The notes beneath the pieces were generated by a model. That model saw nothing but the letters and a program-made list of their open reading frames with translations. It ran no database searches and was not told the DNA's origin. 64,000 bases of DNA from Candidatus Eisenbacteria bacterium. Its GTDB lineage: Bacteria > Eisenbacteria > RBG-16-71-46 > CAIMUX01 > JAHJDP01. A program made the position numbers and the translations under genes. This document shows positions 11,201-18,128 of the stretch, piece by piece. The DNA lies in contig JAHJDP010000023.1 of NCBI GenBank assembly GCA_018831195.1, forward strand, positions 186,001 to 250,000, in the 5' to 3' direction. Numbering within the stretch: position 1 is the first letter of the stretch; each line of letters starts with the position of its first letter.

Positions 11201-12247
11201 ACGGCTGATATCGCCATTCAGTATCAACCCGCGACGACGATCACGATTGACGGTTTTGTCGATAGTGAGGAATGGACCGCCGAAACACTGCTCCACGATG
11301 ATGGCTGGGATTCCGCGTGGACGACACCGGCGCCCGGTGACACCAACGAAATCGTCGCGCTCTATACGACCTGGGACGAGACCTACTTGTACATTGCGGT
11401 GCATGGCAAGGTATACGGAAACAGCTGGCTGCTCTACATCGACACCGATCCTAATGGACCCAACGGCGAGGATGATCTCACCGCGATTGACGCCTGGGAA
11501 CGGGGCGCCTCTTTCTCCTGCCCCGGTTTCCTGGTCGATTTTGAGTATGGCTGTTACCAGCACCAGTCCCCCTATGACGGCAACGGACTGTGGAGGATCC
11601 TCTCGCCGACGACCACCGAGAATGTCACCGAGCAGGTGATTCTCGCCTTCGACTCGGCCCATTTCTACGGCGACGAAGGTGGGAGCGAGTTGGCGATTCC
11701 CTGGGATGTTCTCTATGAATTGGGCCCCGGACTGGTTCCGGTCGGCGCGCAGGTTTCGGTGGTCGCCTCCATCTGCTGGGACCCGGAACCTGACGGTGAG
11801 CTGGGTGGCGATTCCGCGCCCAGCAATCTCATCGCCGATCTGCCGGAATTGGACAATTGCATCTCCTTCATCGTCGATGGCGATCATGACGGACTGCCCG
11901 ATATACCGGACAGTGATGTGCCATGGGAAAACAGCTCACCGGCGCAAGCGACAATCCAGCTGAGTCCGAATCATCCCAATCCCTTCTCCGCGGGAACGAC
12001 GATTCATCTGCACCTGAATTCCGGAAATGACGCGTCATCCCAGCTCCTGCCGGTTCACCTGCGCGTTTTTGATATAGGCGGCCGGTGTGTGAGGAATCTC
12101 TACTCCGGATCGCTTTTGGCCGGCGGACATCAACTCTATTGGGACGGCCTTGATGACAACGGCATCCATCTCGCCAGCGGTAATTACATGATCCGAGCCG
12201 AATCGGGGAGGAAGAGGGTGTCGCAAATGATCACGATTGTGCGGTAG
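8246..12247 (+). CDS. Large secreted GH57-like glycosidase with CBM9-like and sorting domains
   Basis: A 1333-residue protein; the start is fixed by AAGGAGG seven bases upstream. A signal peptide (about 1-36) is followed by a DOMON/CBM9-like segment (about 40-230, LDSYRSIDVKALDPVFDG). A GH57-like barrel begins at FVQHGNQGLTWSTVF (~245). Its VAWVPERVW motif at 363-372 (E369) matches the WxPE nucleophile motif of GH57, and SMMHETGWHDD near 605 holds acidic candidates. At about 1000-1210 there is a CBM9-type carbohydrate-binding module (ITIDGFVDSEEW, YLYIAVHGKVYG). The C-terminal ~85 residues are a FlgD-like sorting module (LRVFDIGGRCVRNL, LYWDGLDDNG, MITIVR). It is probably exported and binds and cleaves polysaccharide. 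The GH57 call rests on motifs and overall layout; a more distant alpha-glucan or deacetylase-like activity is possible. Confidence 0.75.
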   Translation: MTSVIRRIRHVAPILAPILLAILASFAVFGGPAGAAPLDATGDLDSYRSIDVKALDPVFDGAAEGTSGDLMAFFYNQEQEWLLFRVGLFEMIQEGRNRFAQDQTRVYILLDYRDGGTRLLPAGVAGSAPISWDEALCLDYLDSQGAQPRARYFTADGSEAGSSLIRKIHATPSLGTLEASIHLPAAFIQATDRIAGGRSYAEIAETDATPVDFYIFTTDGRVVLDDIETSQDTRLTAHNVAFVQHGNQGLTWSTVFRGERGETPGMECDPANPDDGFDEIMAVHECYSIPCNFHLAATLQTSAEWHDPSFNEWLVNGISAGWAEMTSSAYAQHIMPFAQNNMNDWAVYIEKQMTDWRYGVDTKVAWVPERVWLENPDVDGNGIDASCGVVDPTISDNWLPNGIEAVILDDYVHCGYYNTAFDDRHIYTLPNGLKILPIDNDFVGNVNWNWGQAWNTIIGLSSDELLIYGNDWEIAAEVSQGAGNSEGLNNYIHVIQNCSTYSATVSTWKLSDTLNEGGFYYGSNPITVQNGTYGLLGEFWGYGGGCNSWYIDWASYTGQENSDGHSPKWNYGAIWNNTLTKLMSSPSNDLSESGWYTFMSMMHETGWHDDGYVSGWIHHYSNHIKNANAYAEASRWADGQYVNPTGAYLSDFDEDGIEELVIYNERIMAVFESIGGKANYIFAKGSGYGYSVGSNCPVYWVDTNGDYNETNHVAPLSDVSIGGMDRENDLYGFEVVQASGDTVQIRLVHPAVQKTITVVSGQPYLRVTYRTGGADAYVKSAWTPDLVDLLWNADLDRVWDNGGRYFGQQNPNTNATAAIITGTAGADHNFQFSATLMEGDEIHAEESFEVLIYAGYATTVDGNEEVPELEALAAVFADELAPLAVSGTYYPGPDRLVLIFDQAVQYDAIVLTGIGIDDDDDGMPDVALSASCTVLSTSDSKRIEIELDESTANALETLNTETLELLLDAGAVMDGAGNGNSALDNTADIAIQYQPATTITIDGFVDSEEWTAETLLHDDGWDSAWTTPAPGDTNEIVALYTTWDETYLYIAVHGKVYGNSWLLYIDTDPNGPNGEDDLTAIDAWERGASFSCPGFLVDFEYGCYQHQSPYDGNGLWRILSPTTTENVTEQVILAFDSAHFYGDEGGSELAIPWDVLYELGPGLVPVGAQVSVVASICWDPEPDGELGGDSAPSNLIADLPELDNCISFIVDGDHDGLPDIPDSDVPWENSSPAQATIQLSPNHPNPFSAGTTIHLHLNSGNDASSQLLPVHLRVFDIGGRCVRNLYSGSLLAGGHQLYWDGLDDNGIHLASGNYMIRAESGRKRVSQMITIVR

Positions 12248-12255
12248 ATCTGAAA

Positions 12256-12288
12256 GACCCCGGGGGCGAAGTCCCCGGGGTCAAATTT
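12256..12288. terminator. Bidirectional hairpin terminator
   Basis: A 10-bp GC-rich perfect stem (GACCCCGGGG at 12256-12265, CCCCGGGGTC at 12273-12282) with loop GCGAAGT is followed by AAATTTC. It lies between the converging GH57-like gene and the Cys-rich lipoprotein gene, so it can serve both. A hairpin with nearly the same arms occurs at 30985-31013. Confidence 0.7.
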
Positions 12289-12348
12289 CATTCCAGATAT
12301 AGGCAAGCGCAAGACTCAGAACGAAGTTCTGAATGAAGCATAATCGGC

Positions 12349-12885
12349 CTACTTGCCTCCAACCGCCTTATCGCCGCCCTTGTCTCCGGACATCATGGGG
12401 CAAGCACCGGCGCACTTCTTTGCACAGGCCGTCGTGTCTTTGCCCGTACAAGCCGCCGCGCAAGCCTTCTGGCAGGCGGCGCCATCCCGTCCCGCACAAG
12501 CCTTGGCGCAAACTTCGGCGCATTTCTCTTTACATTTGCCGGTGCAGGTATCACCACACTCAGCTTTGCAGATCTCCTTGCATTGCTGCATCAGCTCCGG
12601 CGAACATTTCCCAGCACAAGCCCCGGCACAAGCCTTCTGGCAGGCGGCGCTATCCCCGCCCGCGCAAGCCTTTGCACAAGCCTCAGTACAAGCCTTCTGG
12701 CAGGCCTTGTTGCAGGCGGCGTCATCGGCCAGCCCTGAATTTAAATCGGATGATGGAATGGCAATATCATCGCTCGATGAGGTGACATCACCCTTTTCAG
12801 TTGAAGTATCCCCACTGCATCCAACCGCCACGAAACCGAACCCAAACAAACAAACGATCATTAAGATCGACAGAAATCGAGTCAT
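12349..12885 (-). CDS. Cys-ladder lipoprotein, putative periplasmic metal-binding protein
   Basis: A lipoprotein of 178 residues. The start at 12885 is favoured by GAGGAG eight bases upstream; an in-frame ATG at 12900 overlaps the preceding stop codon. The signal peptide ends in a lipobox (VAVGC). The mature part carries about 23 further cysteines, most spaced exactly four residues apart (CNKACQKACTEACAKAC), so they would line one face of alpha-helices. Three segments repeat GxDxxACxKxCxxAC. Copper-storage proteins of the Csp type use similar CxxxC ladders to hold Cu(I), but no homology could be tested and the Ala/Lys-rich sequence may be unrelated. It is the last gene of an operon that also encodes a metal-sensor-like protein and an ECF sigma/anti-sigma pair. 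Metal binding is inferred. Confidence 0.8.
   Translation of the reverse strand: MTRFLSILMIVCLFGFGFVAVGCSGDTSTEKGDVTSSSDDIAIPSSDLNSGLADDAACNKACQKACTEACAKACAGGDSAACQKACAGACAGKCSPELMQQCKEICKAECGDTCTGKCKEKCAEVCAKACAGRDGAACQKACAAACTGKDTTACAKKCAGACPMMSGDKGGDKAVGGK
12461..12708. repeat. Direct DNA repeats inside the Cys-rich lipoprotein gene
   Basis: The 20-bp unit CAAGCCTTCTGGCAGGCGGC starts at 12461 and recurs at 12629; a third, shorter copy begins at 12689. The first two copies remain similar for about 50 bp. Spacings are 168 and 60 bp, whole codon numbers, so the cysteine ladder probably grew by in-frame duplication. Confidence 0.75.
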
Positions 12886-12896
12886 CAAATCACTCC

Positions 12897-13418
12897 TCAT
12901 TTTGATCCATCCTCTCTGGTTCCCATTGGCTCCGGATTACAGACTCCGGAAACCCCTCCTCTCATCCCCATACTTCCACAACTTTGACGAAAGTATTGGA
13001 AATACCTCTCTTGTTGCTTCTCCGACAGCAACTGTTTCTCTTTCAACATCTGCTCAATGATCAGGCTCTGCATCTCCCGCTGATTATCGAGAATCTTTTC
13101 TTGGAGTTCGTTAATCCGGATCTGGTTTGGTTCCGCTGCAGCGATCTCATCGATCAACTCCGCACGGGGACCGTCCAAGCGGCGGCAAATGTCACAACGC
13201 TTTTGATTAAATTCCTCAATCAGGGGCAAGATCGAAGCCCGATCCTCGGCGGTGAAACCGATCCACTCATGGGGACCGCATTGGACACCGCATTCCGCCG
13301 GCACACCGTCATCGGAGTGCTGATTCCCCGGTATCGCCCTCGCGCCCCAGACAATGAGAATCGTCAGATTAAAGGCAAGGGAGAAGATGAAGATGACAGA
13401 GATGATTTTTCCTTTCAT
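12897..13418 (-). CDS. CnrX/ZraP-like periplasmic heavy-metal sensor protein
   Basis: A 173-residue protein with one N-terminal membrane anchor (residues 2-24, IISVIFIFSLAFNLTILIVW). The periplasmic helical part holds several Cys and His: CGVQCGPHEW, then FNQKRCDICRRLDGPR, a long coiled helix (about 75-130) and QSCGSMGMR. The fold pattern matches the LTXXQ/metal_resist group (CnrX, ZraP, Spy), small helical proteins that bind Ni, Co, Zn or Cu or sense envelope stress. The start at 13418 has GGAGAGGG upstream and overlaps the anti-sigma stop codon as ATGA, which implies translational coupling. In the CnrYXH system the X protein binds metal and frees the sigma factor from its membrane anti-sigma; the gene order here invites the same reading. 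Confidence 0.75.
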   Translation of the reverse strand: MKGKIISVIFIFSLAFNLTILIVWGARAIPGNQHSDDGVPAECGVQCGPHEWIGFTAEDRASILPLIEEFNQKRCDICRRLDGPRAELIDEIAAAEPNQIRINELQEKILDNQREMQSLIIEQMLKEKQLLSEKQQERYFQYFRQSCGSMGMRGGVSGVCNPEPMGTREDGSK

Positions 13419-13942
13419 CGTTCCCTCTCCTGCGCCGCTAAATCCGCGACCAATGCCAAATAGCTCTCCAGCAGAGATCCCTCGGGAGACGCTCCGAGGC
13501 AATCCTCGCCGTAAAGCAGCTGCGCCACGCCCCGTTCATCATTGACACCCTCGGTGGAAGCACCGGGCGGGGCGTTAAACAATTGTGATCCCATAAGACC
13601 GCCGAGAATCACACCCAGGGCTGATGCCGCCAGAGTTGCCGCACGGAGTCCTCTCCCCGCCACTCGCCACCATTCCAGCGGCCGGAGCAGAGATTCAAAA
13701 AGGCTCTCCCGGTCAAACATGATCTTGCGCTCGGCGGCCAGCAGGACCCGCGCATGAAATCCATCCGGCGGATCCGACTCACCAAAATCATGAAGAAAGT
13801 TAATGATCCGGCGGCGCTCCCGCGCCTCGGCCCGGCACAAATCACACTGTTTGAGATGCTGTTCTATCAGACGCGCTTCCTCCGGCGCACAAACCCCGGA
13901 GTTATAGGTATCAAGGATAGCCTTCACCTGATCACATCTCAT
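13415..13942 (-). CDS. zf-HC2 membrane anti-sigma factor
   Basis: A 175-residue protein. I chose the ATG at 13942, which has GGAGGAGATGAA before it; a longer reading frame to 13990 lacks that support. The N-terminal zinc-finger anti-sigma motif is clear: MRCDQVKAILDTYNSG, then IEQHLKQCDLCRAE at about 28-41 (H-x3-C-x2-C). A single transmembrane helix (about 98-118, LRAATLAASALGVILGGLMG) follows, then a short periplasmic tail. It lies 59 bp downstream of the ECF sigma gene and overlaps the metal-sensor gene by 4 bp. It should hold the sigma factor at the membrane until a periplasmic signal arrives. Confidence 0.88.
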   Translation of the reverse strand: MRCDQVKAILDTYNSGVCAPEEARLIEQHLKQCDLCRAEARERRRIINFLHDFGESDPPDGFHARVLLAAERKIMFDRESLFESLLRPLEWWRVAGRGLRAATLAASALGVILGGLMGSQLFNAPPGASTEGVNDERGVAQLLYGEDCLGASPEGSLLESYLALVADLAAQERER

Positions 13943-14001
13943 TTCATCTCCTCCACCTTTATAACGTGGCAAAATCGGAAATCCCCCCATAAACCAGATC
14001 C

Positions 14002-14565
14002 CTAAAGGGAATCGCAGCCCTCTTCATCCGGCAGCAGGCGCCTCAAACGCTCCCGCGCGCGCGCCAGGTGCCGTTCCACGGCCTTCTCTGAACCGCCGAT
14101 CACTCCGGCGATCTCCGCATGCCGAAGTCCGTCATAGTATTTCAGGACGATCGCCACACGCTGTTTCGGCGGCAGGGTAAGAAGGGCCGCGCGGACCCGC
14201 TTGCATCGTTCATCGTCTTCCCGGATTTGAGATGGCGAGGGATCGGTGCTCTGGGGATCGGGCGCCTGATCGGTATAGATTGGCCGTTTTTTGCGCGACC
14301 GGTCGATGCAAAGCCGGCCGACAATCCGCAGGAGGTAGGCCCGAAGACTGCCGGTGGATTGGAAAGGAGACTTGGCCGTCAGCGCTCTAAGGAAGGTCTC
14401 TTGAGCCAGATCCTCCGCCTCGACGGCATCACCGGTAAAACGAAGGGCCGCATTCCAGATACATTTTTGATAACGGCGGACAACCTCGTCAAAAGCGCCC
14501 AAATCACCGCCGGCGACGCGCCGTATCAAAGCGTCATCGGAGGAATTGTCGGTGGGTCGCATCAT
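14002..14565 (-). CDS. ECF-family RNA polymerase sigma factor
   Basis: A protein of about 187 residues. Region 2 is clear (FDEVVRRYQKCIWNAALRFT, then DAEDLAQETF-type EAEDLAQETFLRAL). Region 4 has LPPKQRVAIVLKYYDGLRH and an HTH (AEIAGVIGGSEKAVERHLAR). The start at 14565 (ATGATG) is a choice: the reading frame extends to 14706 into the upstream gene, and the ribosome binding site is weak. The gene sits between a polyferredoxin gene and its presumed anti-sigma, all on one strand. It probably transcribes its own operon in response to metal or redox signals. Confidence 0.9.
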   Translation of the reverse strand: MMRPTDNSSDDALIRRVAGGDLGAFDEVVRRYQKCIWNAALRFTGDAVEAEDLAQETFLRALTAKSPFQSTGSLRAYLLRIVGRLCIDRSRKKRPIYTDQAPDPQSTDPSPSQIREDDERCKRVRAALLTLPPKQRVAIVLKYYDGLRHAEIAGVIGGSEKAVERHLARARERLRRLLPDEEGCDSL

Positions 14566-14641
14566 ACCGTCACCGGTTCCTATGTCCCCCGAGGCTCCAT
14601 CCGCCCTTTGTGGCCGGATTCGGGAATTTAGTGAATGCCGA

Positions 14642-15817
14642 CTAGTGATTGCCGAAGGGATTATACCCTTCGATCGTAAAAGGGGACGCGCGCCAGAGAT
14701 TCTCACCCAAATTGTAATAGGGCTCCGTCACGGCTTGCCGCACAAGCTCCGCATCGGCCTTTGCGGGATCATATATGATTTTGGCTTTCGCGGCACCCGG
14801 TCCGGGCCAGGCCTCGAGCTTTAAGTAACCCGGAATTTCAAACTCATCATCGCGATCCAGGAAAAAAACCAGCAAAGAGGCCCGGCCGCGGCACGTAAGA
14901 TCGTGGATCCCCAGCTCGACACTTGCCACCTTCCCGATAGCGGCACCCCTTTTATAGGTGAATGACGGCATGGGATTGAATACCGATGCGGCGACGGCGC
15001 CCATGATGCAAAGCAACAGGATGATCACCGGCACCGGATAGGGTAAGTTTCGTTTCGGCGCCCAGAACGGTCCCCAGGTCAGCGCTCCTCTTTTGGCGGA
15101 TGGGCAAACCGTCACGCACTCGAGACAAGTTGTACACCGCGCCGCGGTGATCTCCTCATCTTTATCGATCGGAATCGCCATGAGGCAGGATTTGGCGCAC
15201 AGACCGCAATCGGTGCAGGCTTCCGGATCCCGCCGGACACGCGTTAATCCCATTTTGGAGAAGGGTTGAAGCACGGCAGCCAGCGGGCACAACCAGCGGC
15301 AGAAGGGAATCGTGACGAGGATCGATCCGGCAATGATAAAACCTGAAACGACATAGGCCCAGAGGGTGATGTCATCGCCATGGCGGCTGAGCAAGGCATA
15401 GCAGGGATCGTAGCCGCGGAATATCAGCTCGCCGGTCCGATAGGTAAAATAGAGGATAAGCGCAAGCACTCCGTATTTCAGGAGACTTAACACCCGGTCG
15501 AGTCTATGAGAAATCCTGAACGGATTGATGCCGATTCGCACCGCCCAGCGGTGAATCCACTCAGAGATGGCTCCGATCGGGCAGACATAACCACAAAAAA
15601 CACGCCGCAACAGCAGTGTCATCAACAGAACGGCCCCTAGGATATAAAAATTGGAAACGCCGAGGGAACAGGGCATATTGCCGTCGGTGAAATAGGCGTA
15701 GATGGCTTCTATCCCCCCAAAGGGACACCACCTCTCGGCATTGCCTTTAACAATAAAAACCGCCGCCAGCGTGAGAGCCAAAAATGACAGCTGGAGAGTT
15801 GTTCTGAGCTTTCTCAA
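14642..15817 (-). CDS. NapH/CcoG-like membrane polyferredoxin with degenerate HMA-like C-terminal domain
   Basis: A 391-residue integral membrane iron-sulfur protein with about five to six membrane helices. The loop motifs FCGYVCPIGAI (near 74) and FCRWLCPLAAV (near 172) are typical of the NapH/NosR/CcoG group. A cytoplasmic 2x[4Fe-4S] ferredoxin domain at about 200-245 has CTDCGLCAKSC and CTTCLECVTVC. After a further helix, residues 300-375 resemble a heavy-metal-associated (HMA) domain (IYDPAKADAELVRQAV), but the usual GMTCxxC is reduced to HDLTCRGRA with one Cys. NapH passes electrons across the membrane; CcoG reduces Cu(II) for oxidase assembly. A redox step on a metal is plausible but inferred. 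It starts 21 bp after the TPR gene. Confidence 0.82.
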   Translation of the reverse strand: MRKLRTTLQLSFLALTLAAVFIVKGNAERWCPFGGIEAIYAYFTDGNMPCSLGVSNFYILGAVLLMTLLLRRVFCGYVCPIGAISEWIHRWAVRIGINPFRISHRLDRVLSLLKYGVLALILYFTYRTGELIFRGYDPCYALLSRHGDDITLWAYVVSGFIIAGSILVTIPFCRWLCPLAAVLQPFSKMGLTRVRRDPEACTDCGLCAKSCLMAIPIDKDEEITAARCTTCLECVTVCPSAKRGALTWGPFWAPKRNLPYPVPVIILLLCIMGAVAASVFNPMPSFTYKRGAAIGKVASVELGIHDLTCRGRASLLVFFLDRDDEFEIPGYLKLEAWPGPGAAKAKIIYDPAKADAELVRQAVTEPYYNLGENLWRASPFTIEGYNPFGNH

Positions 15818-15838
15818 TATCTTCTAAAACCGAATTTT

Positions 15839-16708
15839 CTATTTTGAGGAACTTGCGGGAGCGCTTTGGCTTCCCCCGCAGCTCTGCCGGCTCGGACAAT
15901 TACCGCAGCTCGTTCCACCGCTGCAACCCGATTCTGAGACCTTCGACTGAGTTTCGAGGGCCTTTGTAAAGACCGGGTTATTCAGCAGGCCGGCGAAATC
16001 CTTGCAGGCCATTATCTGGCGGCGGGCCGTTTCAATGCGGCTGGGAGGAATCGATTCGAGTGTGCGTGTCAGGTAGGCCGCGGCGCCCGAATCATTGCCC
16101 GTTAAGGCGTAAAGCCGGGCTGATTGATAGAGCATGCCCGGTGCCGCCGCCTCTGGAATCTCGACGTTTTCCAAAACCTTTTTTGCAAGTTCGATCTTCT
16201 GCTGACGCCCGAGGGCAATCCCATAAAGCAGCCGTCCGTAGGGCAGGGCCGACGCCTCGTCGACTCCGGCCAGAATCTTCTCGGCATCCGCATTCTTATT
16301 CAATTGAAGATACGTTTCCGCCAACTGCGTTGCGCTGAGCACTGAATCGATCTTCTTGTGAACCATCAGGTCAAGATCAAGCGCCTCTTCATAGATCTCT
16401 TTAGTGTAGTAATACCCGCGTAGAGATTGCGCCATTCGTTCCCAAATCTCGGGATCCTTCTCCGACTTGATATCTTCGCGGATTTTCATCACCCGGTGCA
16501 GAATAGCCTGCTCCTGTCTGTATTCCGTCTTTGAACCATCGATCTCGACAGCCTCCCCGTAGGCCTCATAGGCGCCAGAGAAATCACCTTTTGAAAGCCG
16601 CTGGGTCCCCATCGCGAAGGCTTCCTCGGCCGTTTTCGCCGAAGCGGCAAAGGGTGTTAAAAAAGTCACGGCGAGAATCGAAAGGATCACCGAAAGCTTT
16701 GAATGCAT
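15839..16708 (-). CDS. Exported TPR protein with Cys-rich C-terminal tail
   Basis: A 289-residue protein starting at 16708 with GGGGAGAAG upstream. The signal peptide spans residues 1-25 (ending AASAKTAEEA). TPR-like helices fill about 28-245 (FAMGTQRLSKGDFSGAYEAY, then ATQLAETYLQLNKNADAEKI and ALYALTGNDSGAAAYL-type segments). The last 30 residues hold five cysteines (SGCSGGTSCGNCPSRQSCGG) in a Gly/Ser-rich tail, a possible metal-binding or redox site. It is the first gene of the six-gene operon and may act as a periplasmic scaffold for the metal-handling proteins encoded downstream. I do not recognise a named family beyond TPR. Confidence 0.75.
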   Translation of the reverse strand: MHSKLSVILSILAVTFLTPFAASAKTAEEAFAMGTQRLSKGDFSGAYEAYGEAVEIDGSKTEYRQEQAILHRVMKIREDIKSEKDPEIWERMAQSLRGYYYTKEIYEEALDLDLMVHKKIDSVLSATQLAETYLQLNKNADAEKILAGVDEASALPYGRLLYGIALGRQQKIELAKKVLENVEIPEAAAPGMLYQSARLYALTGNDSGAAAYLTRTLESIPPSRIETARRQIMACKDFAGLLNNPVFTKALETQSKVSESGCSGGTSCGNCPSRQSCGGSQSAPASSSK

Positions 16709-16924
16709 GACAATATCTTCTCCCCAGGTTTTGAAAATAGATGGCTCAGTGGAAAACACAGACCAGAAACCGGAGCGGCCCTGTCCTCATTATAATATAA
16801 CGAACCGGCGGCCAAAATCCCCCTGGAGTTCGGCAAGGGATACAGGATGAAACCCTGGGTCGGACCAACCATCGGGGACGGCCGATCTGATTCTTTAACG
16901 TCTTGCGACACAACAAGAACGGGG
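16709..16924 (-). promoter_or_regulatory. Candidate promoter of the ECF/Cys-ladder operon
   Basis: The reverse strand of 16789-16794 reads TATAAT within TATATTATAATGAGG, about 80 bp upstream of the TPR start, a good -10 element. A -35 box is weak (TTTTGG at 17 bp). I could not recognise an ECF-type GGAAC/GTC pair. Confidence 0.4.
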
Positions 16925-17401
16925 TTAATCGTCCCGGCGCTCCGGTTCGGTGGGCTCGCCGTCACTCTTCTTTGGCGGGAATCGTTCACCAACGGGGGGT
17001 CTGGGCCACGCATCAGCCGGCCCGATGATCTTGCCGGCCGGGGAGTGCCCCCTGCATTCCGGCTCATGCCGGTCTTCGGATTCAGGGACAGCCCTCTCTG
17101 CGGAACCATCACCCGGTTCGAGCGATTCCTCGGGCGCCTGAGCCGGCGCCTCAGCCGGATTCTCTTCCACCAACGATTGGAGGTCATGTCTCAGCTCTAA
17201 AAGATGTTTCCGAAGTTCGGCCACACTCTCTCGCATCATCGCATCAAGAACGGCCATTCGATTTGCGGCGCACCCCAGATTTTTTGTCTGCCGGATGATC
17301 TCATCCTGGAACGATTGGAGTTCGGGATGGTTGCGCAGGAAGCCATCACGGGCTGCAACGGCCTCACGTATCATCTTGAAAGTATCCTGGTTTTTGGGCA
17401 C
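16925..17401 (-). CDS. Hypothetical helical protein with acidic, proline-rich C-terminus
   Basis: A 158-residue protein from a GTG start with AAGGA seven bases upstream. Residues 1-80 are predicted helical and amphipathic (FKMIREAVAARDGFLRNHPE, LRKHLLELRHDLQSLVEE). The rest is disordered and rich in Pro, Glu and Arg. No family was recognised. The reading frame looks protein-like in its first half; the tail is less certain. It ends 216 bp upstream of the TPR gene and is probably not part of that operon. Confidence 0.5.
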   Translation of the reverse strand: MPKNQDTFKMIREAVAARDGFLRNHPELQSFQDEIIRQTKNLGCAANRMAVLDAMMRESVAELRKHLLELRHDLQSLVEENPAEAPAQAPEESLEPGDGSAERAVPESEDRHEPECRGHSPAGKIIGPADAWPRPPVGERFPPKKSDGEPTEPERRDD

Positions 17402-18128
17402 CGGAAGATCCTTCTCGATCCTTGAATTTGTCTTACCGCTTCGGCCGAAGGACCACCCGCGGAGGCGGCACTACATATGACTATCGGTCAGAAATCGAGA
17501 CTCACGACTCTTACCGTATGATGGCGCATCCCCAGATACAGGTGGTCACCGTCCGTCCATAAGGATTTTTGCGTACACATTAAACAAAGAATTATGAGCA
17601 ACTTTAATCCAATTTTGCTGGTTCCTTGAAGAGAACCTATGCATGGGTGTAATAACCCAATATTTAGCAATAGATTATACACCCTCCGTTTTAGCGCGGA
17701 AAGGAATACCAAATCGAATCTCCCTGGTCATTTCATCCGCAGAATTATTCTTCCTAATGAATCGAAAATTGTTGGACATTAAAATCTCTTCACTCTTATT
17801 AAATTTCAGTGATCTCAATCTTCAATATCACTCACCGGATTTCCGAAGAGTCCATTACAGGAGTAAAACAGGTCATCGCATCGACACCTCGCTTGCGGGT
17901 GATGGGGAATCGGCAATGCGCGGTCCGGTGATTGATGATCCTTCTCGTCTCTTCTATGGGGTCAAAAGAACGAATGGGGGGAGTTGTTTTTGAGCCGGCA
18001 CCAATGTGCCTCCCACATGCACCATCGCCGGCTGTGGGGAAAGGTTATTGTGCGGTTCCAAAATGAGGATATTGCCACAATTCCGTCAATTTGTTAAAGA
18101 AGCCCCATCTGAATAAGGAGCCTTAAAT
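17402..18128. other. Long AT-rich intergenic region with a leader-like structure at its 3' end
   Basis: No convincing gene was seen in this 727-bp gap; its reading frames lack ribosome binding sites and protein-like composition. Base composition is clearly more AT-rich than the surroundings (about 17560-17860). The region should contain the promoters of the 16925 gene (minus) and of the substrate-binding protein gene (plus). The nested inverted repeat at 17993-18033 is listed separately. Confidence 0.5.
17993..18033 (+). promoter_or_regulatory. Nested hairpin in the leader of the substrate-binding protein gene
   Basis: An outer stem AGCCGGC (17993-17999)/GCCGGCT (18027-18033) encloses an inner stem ATGTG/CACAT (18004-18008/18014-18018) with loop CCTCC. 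The loop could pair with the AAGGAG ribosome binding site at 18115-18120, so translational control is conceivable. It lies about 95 bp before the ATG. No known riboswitch class was recognised. Confidence 0.35.

Noticed and set aside
10106-11887. Two long minus-strand ORFs (284 and 251 codons) under the same gene
   Set aside because: Shadow frames; no signal, motif or ribosome binding site, while the plus strand encodes a CBM9-like and sorting domain.
12333-13060. Plus-strand ORFs (150 and 235 codons) opposite the Cys-rich lipoprotein
   Set aside because: Pro/His/Arg or Gln/Ala-rich mirrors of the CxxxC repeats; the minus strand has a signal peptide, lipobox and ribosome binding site.
17643-17993. 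116-codon plus-strand ORF in the AT-rich gap
   Set aside because: No ribosome binding site and no protein-like pattern; the region is low in GC unlike the coding parts.
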